Assembly: GCA_026707905.1 (NCBI GenBank)
Contig: JAPOVY010000038.1
Span: 1 to 64,000 of the forward strand
From: Gammaproteobacteria bacterium
GTDB lineage: Bacteria; Pseudomonadota; Gammaproteobacteria; Pseudomonadales; Azotimanducaceae
DNA: 64,000 nucleotides
Direction: 5' to 3'
The position numbers and the translations under genes were made by a program. Within the stretch, counting starts at the first letter, position 1. Every line of letters begins with the position of its first letter. The notes beneath the pieces are model-generated. The model saw only the letters and a list, made by a program, of their open reading frames with translations. It searched no databases and was not told the DNA's origin. Shown in pieces: positions 1 through 8,981 of this stretch.

Positions 1-603
1 CGACGATCGTGCAAGATGTTTCCGTACAGACGCAAATGGACTCGTCCAGCACATCGTCGCAGCTATCCCCTCGACGTCATGCGATTCCGCATCTTGAAGA
101 AGCGCTTCCTTTACACTCTCAGGGAGTCGCGTGGCACGTCTAGGATGAACCGGAAGCCGATTAACAGCAGTCATACCACCTTGTAAGACACGTTCATACG
201 ACGACACGCTGCCTTCCTGCCATTTTTGAGCAGTGGCTTCATCAGCGAATGCCGAAGAGCTATTCGTCAAAAACTGGCCAATAACTCGGTCTGGATGGTC
301 CAGTGAATAACGCATGGTTAATGCACCGCCAAGGGAGCAACCACCAACAAACCACCGATCAACACCTAGTTGCTCGCGTATCGTCTCGAAGATTTGCGCG
401 TAGTTTGTTGGTTTGTAGGCTTCCGGTTCAGACGGTGAAGGCGAAAGATGGTGTCCCCATAACTCCACTGTTACGGGTGTTGAAACAGTCGAAAAGACAG
501 GTAAATTGAGTAGCCATTGTGCGCGACTCGCCAACATCCCGTGTACTAGAAGCAGTGGCGGACCATGACCTTCGTGGACGACGACACTTAGTTCCTCCGT
601 CAC
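1..603 (-). CDS. alpha/beta hydrolase, partial (3' end outside window)
   Basis: The frame is open for 201 codons to base 1, so the C-terminal part lies outside the window. The HG of the oxyanion region is at residues 21-22 and the nucleophile elbow GGCSLGG puts the catalytic Ser at residue 90; the acid and His would lie later. The fold is that of small soluble esterases and hydrolases; the substrate cannot be told. I chose the GTG at 603 because it overlaps the stop of the upstream dehydrogenase as GTGA, implying translational coupling. There is no signal peptide. Confidence 0.85.
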   Translation of the reverse strand, partial: MTEELSVVVHEGHGPPLLLVHGMLASRAQWLLNLPVFSTVSTPVTVELWGHHLSPSPSEPEAYKPTNYAQIFETIREQLGVDRWFVGGCSLGGALTMRYSLDHPDRVIGQFLTNSSSAFADEATAQKWQEGSVSSYERVLQGGMTAVNRLPVHPRRATRLPESVKEALLQDAESHDVEGIAATMCWTSPFASVRKHLARSS

Positions 604-1652
604 AGCCCGTGCGCTACCGCCTGCACCATTTCAGAAGTTGATGCACTACCACCTTGATCGGGTGTAAGTACGTTGCCTTCCGCATAAACCTTCTCGATCG
701 CACGGTCTAGACGAGAAGCGAATGCGGTAAATCCGAGATACTCCATCATCATGCCGACAGTCATCAACGTAGCCGTGGGATTGATGATGTTCTTACCCGC
801 TATATCGGGTGCTGTTCCATGAGCCGGTTCAAAATACGCGTAGTCGTCACCATAGCAACCGCTCGCTGCCAAGCCCAAACTCCCAAGCAATCCACCTGCA
901 GCGTCTGAGAGCACGTCCCCATAGAGATTCGGCATAACAATTACGTCGAATCGCTGTGGTTCGCGGATCATGCGACACGCAAAATCGTCGACGATGAAAT
1001 GGTCGAACTCCACGTCACTATTGGTTTCCGCAACCTCCTTCGCGACCTCGAGGAAAAAGCCATCACTTTCTCGAAGCATGTTGTGCTTAACGACGCAAGT
1101 GACCTTATTCTGTTTATGCCGCTTTCGCGCTAGCTCGAACGCAAATCGCACAACGCGTTCCGTACCTTGACGTGTGATTGCCTTAATTGCATATCGCCCT
1201 TCACCGAGCTCGCGTATCGGTTTTCGAGTCGTACGACCAGGCTTGTCCAAAAAATCCAGCTCGCTCAGCTCACCTTCAACCGCAACGTATAGATCTTCGA
1301 GATTCTCTCGAACGATTGTGAAATCGATGCCCTCCGGATTCCCAAGAGGACTGGCGATTCCTGGGAAATATCGGCACGGCCGAACGTTCGCGTAAGTGTT
1401 CTTACCCCAACGTAAATACATCAGCGCCGCGCCCGACGGACCACTCGTCGCACCGAATAAGGTCGCATCGCTCGAGTCGATGGTGTTTCTCGCTTCCGCT
1501 GGAAATGGTGTACCTGAGGCATCAATCGCCGATTGACCTACTACTGGATATGCCAGCGAAATGGGTAGATTCTGAGCCTGAAGTAAGTCGATGACTGGAC
1601 GCATGGCTTCTGGTGCAGCGTCATCACCTTCAATCACCGCAATCTGTTTCAA
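600..1652 (-). CDS. isocitrate/isopropylmalate dehydrogenase family protein
   Basis: This is a 350-residue NAD(P)-dependent decarboxylating dehydrogenase of the beta-hydroxyacid type. The N terminus KQIAVIEGDD fits the family's usual opening, the substrate arginines lie in ANVRPCRYFPG, and NLYGDVLSDAAGG near residue 245 carries metal-binding Asp residues. EPAHGTAPDIAGK is the cofactor-loop region. The frame is open further upstream (to 1754), but TTG at 1652 sits just after AAGGGAG and gives the normal family length. Isocitrate, isopropylmalate or a related 2-hydroxyacid could be the substrate. No leuCD neighbours are present, so an NAD-isocitrate or catabolic role is as likely as leucine synthesis. 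Confidence 0.85.
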   Translation of the reverse strand: MKQIAVIEGDDAAPEAMRPVIDLLQAQNLPISLAYPVVGQSAIDASGTPFPAEARNTIDSSDATLFGATSGPSGAALMYLRWGKNTYANVRPCRYFPGIASPLGNPEGIDFTIVRENLEDLYVAVEGELSELDFLDKPGRTTRKPIRELGEGRYAIKAITRQGTERVVRFAFELARKRHKQNKVTCVVKHNMLRESDGFFLEVAKEVAETNSDVEFDHFIVDDFACRMIREPQRFDVIVMPNLYGDVLSDAAGGLLGSLGLAASGCYGDDYAYFEPAHGTAPDIAGKNIINPTATLMTVGMMMEYLGFTAFASRLDRAIEKVYAEGNVLTPDQGGSASTSEMVQAVAHGL

Positions 1653-1843
1653 AGATACTCCCTTATGATCGACCAAACGTTTGTTCGATTGGCGGCGGTC
1701 GCCGCTCACGCAACACTGCAAGTTTATTGGGACGCTTTTATCAGAAACACTCAATAAAATCCGAAGACGCTAGTTTCTACACGAACGCATCTTCTGCAAG
1801 TCTGTCGTAATGTTTTGCCGACACTCCGAGTGAACATTCCAAA

Positions 1844-2704
1844 GTGATTCGTACCTTCTTCGCCACGGCACTCACGCTCGCCTTTCTTTCGCTTGGTATC
1901 AATGCACAGCTAACCGAACAAAATGGGGATAGTGAACCATCATTAGTCCTTGAGGCAAGCCGTGGCTGTCCGATGTCGCCTTACTTCGAAGTCTCGATGC
2001 CATTACTTGACGAGATCGACGAGAAGCTAGTGCGCGACGCATTGAATCTCGACGGCACGCAACGATTCCCCGTGTGCGCGTTTCGAGCGATTAACAACTC
2101 AAACGAACGCAACGACTGGCTGGAGCAATACACCCCATCAGATGAAGTGGCGGCGGACCCAAGAGATCAGGACCAGGTTGGATGGCATCTGGTGAGCATC
2201 GAAGGCCGCGAACCAACAGAAAAAGAGTTTGAGGAGTATGAACACCGCGGTGGTAGGCTGTACCCCTATCTTGAACTGTACGAGTTGGTGGACTTCGAGC
2301 ATCTTGAAGTCGCAGATCGTAGCGCGAATCGCGTCGTGTATGAAACGAAGCCCACGCTCGAGTTTCTAGAAAAGAATGACGCGGGAATGTTGAATGACCA
2401 CGTGACGACGACACTCGTCGTCGATCCTGATTCTCGTCGACTCGATTTTGTGACGACAAAGCTCAATGAGGGATTCAAACCGAATCCGTTTATGCGTGTG
2501 TATGAATTCGATCAATCTCTGAACTATGAATTTATCCCCGAAGTCGGTGAGGTGATTCTCACCAGTCTGAGGATGCAGGCGGACGTGAAATTCGTCGTAA
2601 TTCGCCGACGCTTTCACCTAAATGCGGATCTGTCTAACTTTAGTTGTCCGGTCGCACTACAACCGGCCACTTGCGAAGAGCCAGCGCCACTCGACATCGA
2701 TTAG
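1844..2704 (+). CDS. hypothetical secreted protein
   Basis: A 286-residue protein that I do not recognise. It starts at GTG and opens with a clear signal peptide (MIRTFFATALTLAFLSL, cleavage probably after the Ala of INA, near residue 21), so it should act in the periplasm or outside the cell. The mature part is acidic, has few cysteines, shows no repeats or transmembrane helices, and ends CPVALQPATCEEPAPLDID. It is transcribed away from the dehydrogenase and lies 28 bases before prmA, so it may share a transcript with it. Confidence 0.7.
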   Translation: MIRTFFATALTLAFLSLGINAQLTEQNGDSEPSLVLEASRGCPMSPYFEVSMPLLDEIDEKLVRDALNLDGTQRFPVCAFRAINNSNERNDWLEQYTPSDEVAADPRDQDQVGWHLVSIEGREPTEKEFEEYEHRGGRLYPYLELYELVDFEHLEVADRSANRVVYETKPTLEFLEKNDAGMLNDHVTTTLVVDPDSRRLDFVTTKLNEGFKPNPFMRVYEFDQSLNYEFIPEVGEVILTSLRMQADVKFVVIRRRFHLNADLSNFSCPVALQPATCEEPAPLDID

Positions 2705-2732
2705 TCTGCTTCGCAGATAACAACAGTCGAAG

Positions 2733-3587
2733 GTGACCACTATTTACGAAGTCTCGATCTGCTGTGCAAGTGATCGCGTGAATGACCTCGAAGATATGTT
2801 AGAACAAGCACACGCGATCAGCATTACGCTCCGGAACGGCGATACAAATAACGGCGACCCGATTCTCGAAGGTGAGTGGCGGATCACTCAAATCATCGCG
2901 CTATTACCCTCGCAGACTGACCTGGTCGCGATCGAACGAACTGCTGAGGTACTTGGGTGCCATGGTTTCCAGTCTCGATTGATCGATAAATCCGAGTGGG
3001 CTGAGCAACTCATTCAAACACAGGCGGATCTAGTTGTGGGTCCATTTGTAATCGGCGACCCTCGACCGAGTGCTAAACCGTCTCAAATAGCGCTTGAAAT
3101 CTCGGCCGGACTGGCATTCGGAACTGGAGCGCACGAAACGACCGCTATGTGCCTCGAATGGCTAGCTGAACGAAATCTGAGCGGTAAGCACGTGCTCGAC
3201 TTTGGCTGTGGCACAGGGATTCTTGCGATTGCGGCTATGAAGTTGGGAGCTTCCTCGGCAACCGCAATCGACGACGACGAAACCGCGTTGACTATCGCAA
3301 GCGAAAATGCAACCAAGAATGGCGTCAAGCTATCAATCTCAGATCGACTCCGCGAAGAAAACCAATTCGATCTAGTGACCTCCAACATCTACGCTGATAC
3401 ATTGATCGAATACAAGGATCAAGTGGAGCACGTCCTCAAACCAGGCGGCTTGCTTGCGTTGTCCGGAATACTTGAGAGTCAATCGACGCAGATAGAAAAA
3501 GCTTACGAGAGAATCCGATTCAAGCCGGTCCAACTTAGAAACGATTGGGTACTTCTAACAGGTTTGAAGCAACCACAGGAAAGATAA
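2733..3587 (+). CDS. prmA: ribosomal protein L11 methyltransferase
   Basis: PrmA trimethylates ribosomal protein L11 in the cytoplasm using S-adenosylmethionine. At 284 residues it has the family's length. An N-terminal substrate-recognition domain (about 1-100) is followed by a class I methyltransferase domain. FGTGAHETT (129-137) is typical of PrmA, DFGCGTG (156-162) is the SAM-binding glycine loop, and SNIYAD stands where the family has its NI-containing motif IV. The start is GTG. In many gammaproteobacteria prmA is followed by dusB and fis before purH; here only 99 bases separate it from purH. Confidence 0.95.
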   Translation: MTTIYEVSICCASDRVNDLEDMLEQAHAISITLRNGDTNNGDPILEGEWRITQIIALLPSQTDLVAIERTAEVLGCHGFQSRLIDKSEWAEQLIQTQADLVVGPFVIGDPRPSAKPSQIALEISAGLAFGTGAHETTAMCLEWLAERNLSGKHVLDFGCGTGILAIAAMKLGASSATAIDDDETALTIASENATKNGVKLSISDRLREENQFDLVTSNIYADTLIEYKDQVEHVLKPGGLLALSGILESQSTQIEKAYERIRFKPVQLRNDWVLLTGLKQPQER

Positions 3588-3686
3588 TTCGCGGCGTGTT
3601 CACGTAGTCGTTGCACTGGCTCTCAACTCTTCAGACCGGCGTGTTGAGGACGCTTCCGAAAGACCACCAAATTACGCGAAACATTC

Positions 3687-5204
3687 TTGCCTAAAGCACT
3701 CATCAGTGTTACCGACAAGACCGGAGCGGTCGAGCTCGCGCACACATTGACTAATCACGGATACGACGTTCTAAGCACCGGCGGCACGGGTCGTCTGCTC
3801 AAAGAGAACGGCATCCATGTGGTCGAGATCGCACAGTTCACCGGTTCGCCCGAGATGCTCGGGGGACGAGTCAAGACGTTGCACCCACGAGTGTTTGGTG
3901 GCATCTTGGGACGACCCGATCTCGACGATGAGGAGTTTCGAACCCACGGTTTAGAGCAGATTTCCATCGTAGTCGTGAATCTGTACGAATTCTCGAAGTC
4001 GATACGTGAAGCCGGCACGACGCCCACGGAAGCGATGGAACAGATCGACATCGGTGGTGTTTCCTTAATCCGCGCCGCGGCTAAAAATCGAGAACACGTG
4101 CTCGTTGTCGTTGACCCCAACGACTATGAGGATGTAAGTGAGCGAATCAGCGCGGATCAAATCGACGCGGAATTTCGTGCATCCATGGCAGCGAAAGCAT
4201 TTCGACATACAGCGGCCTACGATGCAGAAATTGCACGCTATTTGTCTGCCAACGAGAAGTTCCCCGAACGACTGACGCTTACGTATGAACGCGATGCCGT
4301 GATGCGATACGGGGAAAACCCACACCAGGATGCCGCGTACTACCTCGATGCTTCACGTCATGGTGCGCTAGAACAGTTGCAGGGTAAAGCGTTGTCCTAC
4401 AACAATATCGCCGATACTGATGCGGCGTTGCAGTGCTTACAAGGTCTCACAGAACCTGCTTGTGCGATCGTCAAACACGCGAATCCGTGTGGACTTGCAA
4501 TCGGAACCTCATTGCTTGACGCCTACATGAAGGCGTTCCGTACCGATCCGACGTCCGCATTTGGCGGGATCATCGCATTCAATCAGGAACTGGATGCAGC
4601 GACGATTGAGCATATCTTGGACAATCAATTCGCAGAAGTAATCGCTGCTCCGAACATCGACGCGAAGGTCCAATACGTCGCCAAGCGTAAAAAGGCATTA
4701 CGGCTCATAACGCTATCGAAGGACCAGTCAAGCAACACTGGATTGAGTGTCAATACTGTAGCTAATGGCGCACTCGTTCAGGACGTGGACTCGTTTGAGC
4801 TGAGCATAGCTGAATGGTCGATACTGACGGACCGCGCGCCGTCGCCGGTGGAAGAACGTGATTTGCGCTTCGCATGGCATGTCGTCAAACACGTAAAGTC
4901 AAACGCTATCGTGTTCGCTCACGATCGGACAACAACAGGCATCGGCGCAGGACAACCGAACAGGGTTGTTAGCGTGCGCATCGCCGCCATGCGTATGAAG
5001 GAAGAGGGACTAGGCGATTCAGGATGCGTCATGGCTTCGGATGCATTCTTCCCTTTTCGAGACAGTCTAGACCACGCAGCTGAAGCAGGGGTGACGGCGG
5101 TTATTCAACCCGCCGGTTCGATACGTGATGACGAGGTAGTCGCCGCATGCAACGAACACGATATGGCAATGGTTGCGACCGGCATACGTCACTTCAGGCA
5201 CTGA
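3687..5204 (+). CDS. purH: bifunctional AICAR formyltransferase / IMP cyclohydrolase
   Basis: PurH catalyses the last two steps of IMP synthesis: formyl transfer to AICAR, then ring closure. At 505 residues it is slightly shorter than the roughly 530 of E. coli. The MGS-like cyclohydrolase domain (about 1-190) opens ALISVTDKTG and contains GGTGRLL and GGRVKTLHP. The transformylase domain follows, with the Lys-His of KHANPCG at 263-264. The start is TTG, after which the protein aligns with the family opening; no ATG or GTG is better placed. purD begins 7 bases downstream, so the two form an operon. Confidence 0.96.
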   Translation: MPKALISVTDKTGAVELAHTLTNHGYDVLSTGGTGRLLKENGIHVVEIAQFTGSPEMLGGRVKTLHPRVFGGILGRPDLDDEEFRTHGLEQISIVVVNLYEFSKSIREAGTTPTEAMEQIDIGGVSLIRAAAKNREHVLVVVDPNDYEDVSERISADQIDAEFRASMAAKAFRHTAAYDAEIARYLSANEKFPERLTLTYERDAVMRYGENPHQDAAYYLDASRHGALEQLQGKALSYNNIADTDAALQCLQGLTEPACAIVKHANPCGLAIGTSLLDAYMKAFRTDPTSAFGGIIAFNQELDAATIEHILDNQFAEVIAAPNIDAKVQYVAKRKKALRLITLSKDQSSNTGLSVNTVANGALVQDVDSFELSIAEWSILTDRAPSPVEERDLRFAWHVVKHVKSNAIVFAHDRTTTGIGAGQPNRVVSVRIAAMRMKEEGLGDSGCVMASDAFFPFRDSLDHAAEAGVTAVIQPAGSIRDDEVVAACNEHDMAMVATGIRHFRH

Positions 5205-5211
5205 AACCATC

Positions 5212-6495
5212 GTGAACCTTCTAGTCATAGGATCCGGAGGGCGCGAACACGCTCTCGCTTGGGCGCTTGCACGCGATGACATGGTCGAGCGGGTGTTCGT
5301 TGCACCCGGCAACGCAGGCACTGCAAATGAATCGAAATGTACGAACGTAGCAATTCCTGTAAGTGATTTCGATGCGCAAATCGCGCTCTGCAAGCGAGAA
5401 CACATCGACCTAACTATCGTCGGTCCCGAAGATCCGCTAGTGAACGGGATTCGTGAACACTTCGATTCAGCTGAATTGAAGTGCTTTGCGCCCAGTCGTG
5501 AAGCTGCACAACTCGAAGGATCAAAGGCGTTCGCTAAAGATTTCATGCAGCGCCACGACATTCCCACCGCCTCGCACCTCACCACAAGTCATCTCGATGA
5601 AGCGGTCGCGCATATCATGGAGCACGGCAGTCCGATCGTCGTGAAAGCCAACGGGCTAGCGGCTGGTAAAGGAGTTGTAGTCGCCCAAACCAATGCCGAA
5701 GCGGTCGAAGCGGCAACCGAAATGCTCTCAGGCAATCGATTCGGTGAAGCCGGTCGCGAAATCGTGATCGAAGAGTTCTTGGAAGGCGAGGAAGCAAGCT
5801 ACATCGTGATGTCCGATGGTGACATCGTACTGCCATTCGCGAGTTCGCAAGATCATAAACCAGTCTTCGATGGCGGTCTAGGACCCAACACGGGTGGTAT
5901 GGGCGCTTACTCACCGGCCCCCGTGGTCGACGACGCAGTTGAAACCAAGATCCTAGACGAGGTCATTCGACCAACAATCGACGGAATGGCGGCAGACGGA
6001 ACGCCGTTTCAAGGATTCCTATATGCTGGCTTGATGATCTCGAAGAATAAAGACGTACATGTCGTTGAGTTCAACTGTCGGTTTGGCGACCCTGAAGCAC
6101 AACCTGTCCTGTATCGTTTGCGGTCTAATTTGTCAAGTCTGTGTTACTCCGCGGTAAACGGTCAGTTAAGCACAAAAACGATCGAATTCGATGATCGTGC
6201 TGCTGTAGGCGTCGTCGTCGCCTCGGGCGGATACCCCGAGCACTACGAAACCGGTTATACGATTTCCGGACTCGATCACACACCTGCTGGTACGAAAACG
6301 TTTCACGCCGGAACGCAGATTCAGGATGATGAAATTCTCACATCCGGTGGACGTGTCCTATGCGTCGTCGCGGCCGATACAGACTTTGTGCGCGCACGGC
6401 AACAGGCTTATCAAGGCGTTGAAGCGATCGACTTCAAAGACCGGCATTTCCGAACGGATATCGGCTATCGAGCCATTGGACGGCTTCAGAACTAG
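5212..6495 (+). CDS. purD: phosphoribosylamine-glycine ligase
   Basis: This ATP-grasp enzyme makes glycinamide ribonucleotide from phosphoribosylamine, glycine and ATP, the second step of purine synthesis. It is 427 residues, matching the family (about 430). NLLVIGSGGREHALAW opens the protein, KANGLAAGKGVVVA is the ATP-grasp nucleotide loop, and GPNTGGMGAYSPAP and FNCRFGDPEAQ are family signatures with metal-binding residues. The frame is open back to 5173 but that would overlap purH; GTG at 5212 gives the standard N terminus 7 bases after the purH stop. Confidence 0.96.
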   Translation: MNLLVIGSGGREHALAWALARDDMVERVFVAPGNAGTANESKCTNVAIPVSDFDAQIALCKREHIDLTIVGPEDPLVNGIREHFDSAELKCFAPSREAAQLEGSKAFAKDFMQRHDIPTASHLTTSHLDEAVAHIMEHGSPIVVKANGLAAGKGVVVAQTNAEAVEAATEMLSGNRFGEAGREIVIEEFLEGEEASYIVMSDGDIVLPFASSQDHKPVFDGGLGPNTGGMGAYSPAPVVDDAVETKILDEVIRPTIDGMAADGTPFQGFLYAGLMISKNKDVHVVEFNCRFGDPEAQPVLYRLRSNLSSLCYSAVNGQLSTKTIEFDDRAAVGVVVASGGYPEHYETGYTISGLDHTPAGTKTFHAGTQIQDDEILTSGGRVLCVVAADTDFVRARQQAYQGVEAIDFKDRHFRTDIGYRAIGRLQN

Positions 6496-6510
6496 CTGCC
6501 GCACTCGCCC

Positions 6511-7518
6511 ATGAAAGTCGATGTCAGCATTACTAACGATCCATTGCATATCGGTGATGCGGCTCAAGCAATGGAACGCACTGGGTTTGACGGCATTCGG
6601 GTGTCCGAAACGAATCGAGACCCGTTCGTACCTCTGACCGTCGCCGCCACTGAGACTTCCTCAATCCAACTCGTCACATCGGTCGTTGTCGCGTTCGCGC
6701 GGAACCCGATGTCACTTGCTCTTCAAGCCCACGAATTGAATCGCCTTGCGAATGGTCGACTGATTCTCGGAATCGGTTCCCAAGTTAAACCTCACATAGA
6801 ACGACGCTTTAGCATGCCATGGCACAAACCAGCACGTCAGATGCGAGAGTTCATAAACGCGATGAACGCGATTTTCGCGTGTTGGTATGAAGGGAAGCGT
6901 TTGGACTTTCGCGGCGAGTATTACCAACATACATTGATGCCCTCGACCTTCACGCCACCCGACGCCGAACCGTCATTCAAACCGGAGATTTTGCTGTCTG
7001 CGACAGGGCCGCTAATGACGAAGGTGGCCGGTGAGGTCGCAGACGGCTTAATCACGCATCCGTTTTCTACGGAACGCTACTTGAAGGAAGTCACGATCCC
7101 AGCCGTTGAGGAAGGTCTACTAAAACGTCATAGAACCATCGACTCTTTTCAGATCGACTACGCCCCAATGCTTGCGATCGGGAATACCGAAGATGAAATA
7201 GAGCGCGCGGTCGCGGTCATCAAAGACCGAATCGCTTTCTACGGTTGTACTGTAGCGTATCGACCTGTTCTTGAACTCCACGGTTGGGGCGCTCTTCAGG
7301 ATGAGCTGATTCCATTGAATCGTGCACACCGGCGCAGTGAAATGGTTGAGTTGATCGATGACGAAGTCCTTAACACGATAGCGATTGTGGGCTCGCCAAG
7401 AGAGGTCGTAACCGAAATGAAACGACGATTCGACGGCGTCGTCAATCGGACTGGATTTGGCGGTCCTTCGATAGAGAAAGAAGGATTGCCAGAATTACTG
7501 ACAACGCTCAAGAGTTAG
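6511..7518 (+). CDS. luciferase-like (F420-type) oxidoreductase, TIGR03617-like
   Basis: A 335-residue TIM-barrel protein of the luciferase-like monooxygenase superfamily. It resembles the subgroup annotated as F420-dependent oxidoreductase TIGR03617: it opens MKVDVSITNDPLHIGDAA, has ANGRLILGIGSQVKPHIERRF around residues 80-100 (cofactor region), and GFGGPS near the C terminus. The substrate is unknown, and whether it uses F420 or FMN cannot be told from sequence. It sits 15 bases after purD and 5 bases before coq7 on the same strand and is probably co-transcribed. Confidence 0.85.
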   Translation: MKVDVSITNDPLHIGDAAQAMERTGFDGIRVSETNRDPFVPLTVAATETSSIQLVTSVVVAFARNPMSLALQAHELNRLANGRLILGIGSQVKPHIERRFSMPWHKPARQMREFINAMNAIFACWYEGKRLDFRGEYYQHTLMPSTFTPPDAEPSFKPEILLSATGPLMTKVAGEVADGLITHPFSTERYLKEVTIPAVEEGLLKRHRTIDSFQIDYAPMLAIGNTEDEIERAVAVIKDRIAFYGCTVAYRPVLELHGWGALQDELIPLNRAHRRSEMVELIDDEVLNTIAIVGSPREVVTEMKRRFDGVVNRTGFGGPSIEKEGLPELLTTLKS

Positions 7519-7523
7519 TCAGG

Positions 7524-8153
7524 ATGTTCCGCGATCTGCTAGATGAGATCATTCAAGTTGTAGACAGTGGTTTGCGTACTCTGACGGCTACTCACCAAGA
7601 GTCGTTCGACAACTCGAAGTTTCCAGCTGAAACGGAATTATCGCCTCGCAATCGTCGAGCTGCCGCCTCGATCATGCGGATAAACCACTGCGGTGAAGTA
7701 TGTGCACAGGCTTTATATGAAGGTCAAGCGCTTACAGCGCGTACACCAAGCGTTCAACGGCAATTGAAGCAAGCTGCAGCCGAGGAACGTGAGCATCTTG
7801 CTCTGTGTCGTACGCGTTTGAATGAACTGGACGCTAATCCGAGCATCCTTGAACCTTTCTTCTATGCCGCATCGGCCGGAATTGGCGCGATCGCCGGTCA
7901 ATTAGGCGATCAAATAAGTCTTGGGTTTGTCGAGGCAACGGAGGACGAAGTCTGTAAGCACCTAGATCGCCATATCGCTGAATTGAACGATGAAGACCAA
8001 CGAACTAAAGCGATGCTGGAGTCGATTCGAGCCGACGAAGCGCAACATCGCTTAGCAGCACGTGACCATGGCGGAATCGTCTTTTCAAAACCGATAAAGG
8101 CAGGTATGGCGCTCGCAGCGAAGGTCATGACTCGCACGACTGCGATCGTCTAA
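7524..8153 (+). CDS. coq7: demethoxyubiquinone hydroxylase
   Basis: Coq7 hydroxylates 2-polyprenyl-3-methyl-6-methoxy-1,4-benzoquinone in ubiquinone synthesis; it is a membrane-associated diiron enzyme. At 209 residues it has the bacterial Coq7 length. Carboxylate-bridged diiron ligands are visible in CGEVCAQ, EEREHLA, EATEDEV and RADEAQH, and the helix GAIAGQLGDQISLGFVE is characteristic of the family. The ATG start lies 5 bases after the luciferase-like gene. The gene ends 4 bases from the convergent VOC gene. Proximity to trpGDC-osmC matches the Pseudomonas neighbourhood. Confidence 0.95.
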   Translation: MFRDLLDEIIQVVDSGLRTLTATHQESFDNSKFPAETELSPRNRRAAASIMRINHCGEVCAQALYEGQALTARTPSVQRQLKQAAAEEREHLALCRTRLNELDANPSILEPFFYAASAGIGAIAGQLGDQISLGFVEATEDEVCKHLDRHIAELNDEDQRTKAMLESIRADEAQHRLAARDHGGIVFSKPIKAGMALAAKVMTRTTAIV

Positions 8154-8157
8154 AAAC

Positions 8158-8559
8158 CTAATCCCCACTTAAGGGTGGGTGGTGGATCACCTGCACCTGA
8201 ACTCCGGCCGGGTCCATGCAATAGAAACTCCGAGCGCCGTCGCGGTGTGTACGTGGCAGTGAAACGATTTCAACATCGTGCTCAACTAGATACGCATACC
8301 AAGCATCAACATCTCTAGCGCTTGAAACAATAAAACCGATATGATCAAGGAGTTGGGATGGACTCGCGTTTTCTGAAACACGATGGATCGCCAGGTTATC
8401 TGTGCCACTCGTTAGATAGACGTTGTCAGCATCTGGCTCCCATTCAACGCTCATGCCAATAACGTCGGTATAGAACCTGCGAGTAAGGTCGTAATTACTA
8501 GTGCGCAATGCCACATGATGAAGACCCAACAGATTAGGGCGCGCTTGCTTTCGTTTCAA
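8158..8559 (-). CDS. VOC (glyoxalase/bleomycin-resistance) family protein
   Basis: A 133-residue single-domain vicinal-oxygen-chelate protein with two beta-alpha-beta-beta-beta units. The first metal-ligand-like His lies in LHHVALRT, with LDHIGF mid-protein and GVQVQVIHHPP at the end. Family members include glyoxalase I, ring-cleaving dioxygenases and antibiotic-binding proteins; which applies here cannot be told. Its ATG at 8559 overlaps the osmC stop by four bases (ATGA), making it the last gene of trpGDC-osmC-VOC. Confidence 0.85.
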   Translation of the reverse strand: MKRKQARPNLLGLHHVALRTSNYDLTRRFYTDVIGMSVEWEPDADNVYLTSGTDNLAIHRVSENASPSQLLDHIGFIVSSARDVDAWYAYLVEHDVEIVSLPRTHRDGARSFYCMDPAGVQVQVIHHPPLSGD

Positions 8560-8981
8560 GAAGTGATCAACTCGAATTCATGAGTGACGTCCACGCCTGC
8601 TCTCTGCATGAGTATCGACGCCGAGCAGTACTTCTCGGCACTCAGCTCGATCGCTCGCGCTAAGTTCCGTTCCGTCAAACCGTCGCCTGCGACGCTGAAC
8701 TTCAAATGAATGGCCGTAAATACCTGAGGTTCCTCTGTAGACCTTTGTGCATCGACCAAAACGTTGCAGCTTTTCACATTGACTCGACCCTTCGTCAATA
8801 TGTGTACGACGTCCGTTGCCGCGCAGCCACCAATACTCATCAACATGAGTTCCATCGGTCGCGTACCTGCATTTACGCCACCTAAGTCGGGTGGACCGTC
8901 AATTTCAATACTGTGACCGCTATCCGCGCTAGCCGAAAAGTGGACAGCTTCGTGCCATTTAACGTCTACGCGCATGTTCAT
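8556..8981 (-). CDS. OsmC family protein (YhfA-like)
   Basis: A 141-residue OsmC-fold protein. Both redox cysteines of the family are visible, in GGCAATDV (about residue 53) and EKYCSAS (about residue 116), so thiol peroxidase-type activity is plausible. The sequence resembles the YhfA subgroup, whose substrate is not well defined. The ATG at 8981 overlaps the trpC stop by four bases. In Pseudomonas an OsmC-like gene also lies close downstream of trpC, with vfr between; no crp/vfr homologue is present here. Confidence 0.9.
   Translation of the reverse strand: MNMRVDVKWHEAVHFSASADSGHSIEIDGPPDLGGVNAGTRPMELMLMSIGGCAATDVVHILTKGRVNVKSCNVLVDAQRSTEEPQVFTAIHLKFSVAGDGLTERNLARAIELSAEKYCSASILMQRAGVDVTHEFELITS

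Noticed and set aside
5067..5585. Long antisense open frame across purH/purD (about 170 residues)
   Set aside because: It is the reverse-strand shadow of two well-supported genes, with no domain and a poor start. Similar antisense frames at 45016-45453 and 56098-56547 were rejected for the same reason.
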